This document shows positions 14,801-15,931 of a stretch of DNA of 15,931 nt, piece after piece; position 1 is the stretch's first letter, and the number at the start of each line of letters is the position of its first letter. Origin of the DNA: DATLYT01 sp035574455 (GTDB taxonomy: Bacteria; Bacteroidota; Ignavibacteria; UBA10030); the NCBI GenBank assembly GCA_035574455.1, contig DATLYT010000191.1, positions 1-15,931 on the forward strand. Direction: 5' to 3'. The translations under genes and the position numbers were made by a program. The notes beneath the pieces were generated by a model that saw nothing but the letters and a program-made list of their open reading frames with translations, was not told where the DNA came from and did not search any database.

Positions 14801-15931
14801 CAACTCACAGTCGTCAACGGCGGAACCATCGATATGGGTACCTGCGACCCGCCGAACCAGATGGTGTTCCATGGGAACTTCACCATCAATAACGGCGGAG
14901 CGATTCTCGCGGGCAACGGTATCATCGACCTGAAAGGATCGTCCTGGCAGAACAATCCCGGCTCAACCTTTGACCCGGGTACCAGCACGGTGGTAATCAG
15001 TGGCGACGGCGACCAGACCATCTCTGGGGACATCACGTTTTACAACCTCGTTATTGAAAATACCACCGGCACCGTTACGTTCACGGATGATGTTACTGTC
15101 CAGAGCGACCTGACAATCGAAGATGGAGCAGCCGTTACCTTTGACGGGACGTTATCAGTTGAAGGGGAGATTAACGGGACGTTGACATCGGACAACCCAT
15201 ACATTCTCTCCGCCGTCGCGGTGACTCTCACCCAAGTCGATGTCACATTTAGCGAACCGGTGAGCACGGCAACGGCCGAAAATGCCGCCAACTACCAGAT
15301 CAAACCAAGTAGCGGACCTGCGATCAGCGTTCTTTCTGCCACACGCGATGCCTCAGACTTCTCCGTCGTTCATCTGACGGTTGACCCGGCCTTGCTGGAG
15401 GGAGTCGAAGATACTTTGATCGTGAACAACGTTCAGGACCTCGCTGGATTTACGATCCAGCCGAACAGCAGGAAGCGGTTCACGCCGGCAGCGTTGAATG
15501 TCTTTTACAGTCGAACGAGCGGTAATTGGAACGACACTGGCACATGGTCAACGTTAAGTCATACCGGATCAGCGGCATCGAGAGTACCCGGAAGCGTCGC
15601 AGGTGATACGGTAATCATTGGAAACAGCCACACCGTTACACTGGATGTCAATGTAACAAATACGAATTTAGTGCGGGTAAATTCCACAGGGACCTTACAG
15701 ACCGGCACTTTTGTGATTAGCGGGTCCGGTGCGTTTGAACTGAACGCTGGCGGTACACTGGGCATCGGCTCTGCGGATGGAATTACTGCGTCGGGAGCTT
15801 CTGGAAATATTCAGACGACCACGAGAAGCTTCAGCACAGGCGCGAATTACACGTACAACGGGACCTCCGCTCAGGTAACCGGCAACGGTCTGCCGTCGAC
15901 CGTCAACAATCTGACCATCAGCAATGCAGCG
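11828..15931 (+). CDS. Large secreted Thr/Asn/Gly-rich repeat protein, C-terminus beyond the window
   Basis: I read one frame with no stop for 1368 codons from GTG 11828 to the window edge. The N-terminus 'MKKSSSILTRWSLGPFLLLA' continues hydrophobic to about residue 28, with probable signal cleavage near residue 32. The mature protein is rich in Thr, Ser, Asn, Gly and Val, poor in Cys, and full of 'NLTI'/'GGTL' strands, which suggests beta-solenoid and beta-sandwich folds. Segments are: 'TWIGSNGLGGDGTWNTATHW' near the start; strand repeats (about 80-720); 'DAIQRYYTISNTGGFG' (726 on) ending 'ITSFSAWTLAN'; an Ig-like segment from about 807; 'TKWQGDVSSSWNDPDNW' (922 on); an SbsA-like Ig segment from about 1120; 'SGNWNDTGTWS' (1232 on); and a second copy of a 60-residue unit. 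No ribosome binding site is evident. A surface or exported role is likely; a sorting signal, if present, lies outside the window. Confidence 0.85.
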   Translation, partial: MKKSSSILTRWSLGPFLLLAALLLCAAPSFGQSTYTWIGSNGLGGDGTWNTATHWSPSRSSPNAADILQFSLGGSPTVTVNAGFTNGSIQVSNSTSVTFTAGAGRTLTVTNVTGDDLIIASNSSVTLGTNINMTLASSATAAISGTLTVNSGRTYNTDGTSVVTTVTGTIINAGTVTSTTASKLLFNSGAIYQHNRNGGTVPTAAWDANSTCEITGITNTNPSGLAQSFGHLVWNTPGMTGNRTFPDASTMSIAGNLQILSTGTGILEFNNQTALSISGNLLISGGTTQLTPNNTARSWTVGGSVMISGGTLDLSNGNKVGTLNVAGNFSITSGTLTETGTGSGAVIFNGSGPQIYTSGGTVSNTVNFTVNNGSYLQMADGTTVVSGGGSFTLSSGATLGVTSVDGITTSGATGNIQVTGTRTYSSGAHYIYNGTTAQVTGNGLTQNIPANLTINNSAGVTLSAATTISGNLTIASGAVLDASSSNFNMTVGGNWTNNGGTFTPRAATVTFNGTGTQVINGTAVSQTFNSVTVNKSAQTLSFGGNTSSILLSGNLTILAGTFDLGSGTADRISAGGVLTVSNGATLKVGGTGTLPANYSTHSIGATSTVEYNGTTQTIAALNSAQDYGNLIVSSSTSATAGGNVGVVGTLTLNNDLDMGSNTLTLGSAATVTSTGDVVGAVFRSGLATGTAYAFNNQYTTITFSGSAPTNVTSVLTRGSAPSGKSDAIQRYYTISNTGGFGAATLRLHYLDSELNGNTELDLVLWKDVSGTWTEQGRTGSVDATNNFVELAGITSFSAWTLANNLLDHFAVSFTSPQTSGTAFTGTNTITAQDAGNRTVTRFNAATNNVTVTATPNDGTITGLGSGNNNVLNQASDFVNGVANVTGSLIFSGAAGDHTFTATSANGKTGTSSTVTIVARTTKWQGDVSSSWNDPDNWDNGVPDQYTNVIIGTAVTYNPLVPTTGASTFDLTINNGGYLAWEPCGGVLNIYGQLTVVNGGTIDMGTCDPPNQMVFHGNFTINNGGAILAGNGIIDLKGSSWQNNPGSTFDPGTSTVVISGDGDQTISGDITFYNLVIENTTGTVTFTDDVTVQSDLTIEDGAAVTFDGTLSVEGEINGTLTSDNPYILSAVAVTLTQVDVTFSEPVSTATAENAANYQIKPSSGPAISVLSATRDASDFSVVHLTVDPALLEGVEDTLIVNNVQDLAGFTIQPNSRKRFTPAALNVFYSRTSGNWNDTGTWSTLSHTGSAASRVPGSVAGDTVIIGNSHTVTLDVNVTNTNLVRVNSTGTLQTGTFVISGSGAFELNAGGTLGIGSADGITASGASGNIQTTTRSFSTGANYTYNGTSAQVTGNGLPSTVNNLTISNAA
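13019..13201 (+). repeat. Repeat unit A within the large surface protein (residues 398-458)
   Basis: This encodes a 61-residue unit beginning 'TLGVTSVDGITTSGATGNIQ' and containing 'YNGTTAQVTGNGL' and 'NLTINNSA'. It is clearly homologous to unit B at 15755-15931: most positions agree or are conservative, with two small gaps, while the DNA has diverged at many codons. Confidence 0.85.
15755..15931 (+). repeat. Repeat unit B within the large surface protein (residues 1310-1368, cut by the window edge)
   Basis: This encodes 'TLGIGSADGITASGASGNIQ' then 'YNGTSAQVTGNGL' and 'NNLTISNAA', matching unit A 2.7 kb upstream. In both places the unit follows a strand ending in '(S/A)GGTL'- or 'SGATL'-like sequence, so a larger module may be duplicated. 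Confidence 0.85.

Noticed and set aside
11815..15765. Many - strand frames of 60-200 codons across the surface-protein gene
   Set aside because: The + strand frame is open throughout with a signal peptide and repeats. The - frames are Val/Thr/Pro-rich mirror images of its ACN/GGN/AAC codons.

Overview
The window looks like a chromosomal segment from the Bacteroidota/Chlorobiota side of the tree, perhaps an Ignavibacteria-like lineage. This is an inference from three things. The EF-P carries a 'TPGNLRAF' loop that I associate with green sulfur bacteria and relatives. The window ends in a large secreted Thr/Asn/Gly-rich repeat protein of a type common in Bacteroidota and relatives. Several genes have weak Shine-Dalgarno signals. 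All genes read on the + strand.

Region 1 (1-3013) is the 3' part of a complex I operon: the end of nuoD, then nuoE and nuoF, closed by a strong intrinsic terminator. Two accessory modules interrupt it. Between nuoD and nuoE lies a four-helix-bundle (23S rRNA intervening-sequence family) gene flanked by inverted arrays of a degenerate 7-bp repeat. Between nuoE and nuoF lies a complete hicA-hicB toxin-antitoxin pair whose toxin start codon overlaps the nuoE stop codon. Both modules are visibly more AT-rich than the nuo genes and both keep the operon orientation.

Region 2 (3014-5348) is an ECF-type sigma factor translationally coupled (ATGA overlap) to a single-pass membrane protein. The latter resembles an anti-sigma factor without zinc ligands and has a 370-residue, probably extracytoplasmic, C-terminal part. 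A hairpin follows.

Region 3 (5349-8425) starts with a good sigma70-type promoter and carries efp, accB, accC and gcvH. These encode a translation factor, two subunits of acetyl-CoA carboxylase, and the lipoyl carrier of the glycine cleavage system.

Region 4 (8468-11770) is a cytoplasmic PAS-PAS-GAF histidine kinase overlapping a NarL/FixJ-type response regulator. After a 253-bp gap with a palindrome and several repeated half-sites comes a free-standing receiver-domain protein.

Region 5 (11828-15931) is one uninterrupted reading frame with a signal peptide and no stop before the window edge. It encodes at least 1368 residues of beta-rich repeats, Ig-like segments and 'NWND..TW'-type segments. 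It is a large secreted or surface protein, truncated here at its C-terminus.

No rRNA, tRNA, CRISPR array, transposase or integrase was seen. The best candidates for something not well described are the two-module invasion of the nuo operon, especially the repeat-flanked four-helix-bundle cassette, and the half-site cluster in front of the lone receiver.
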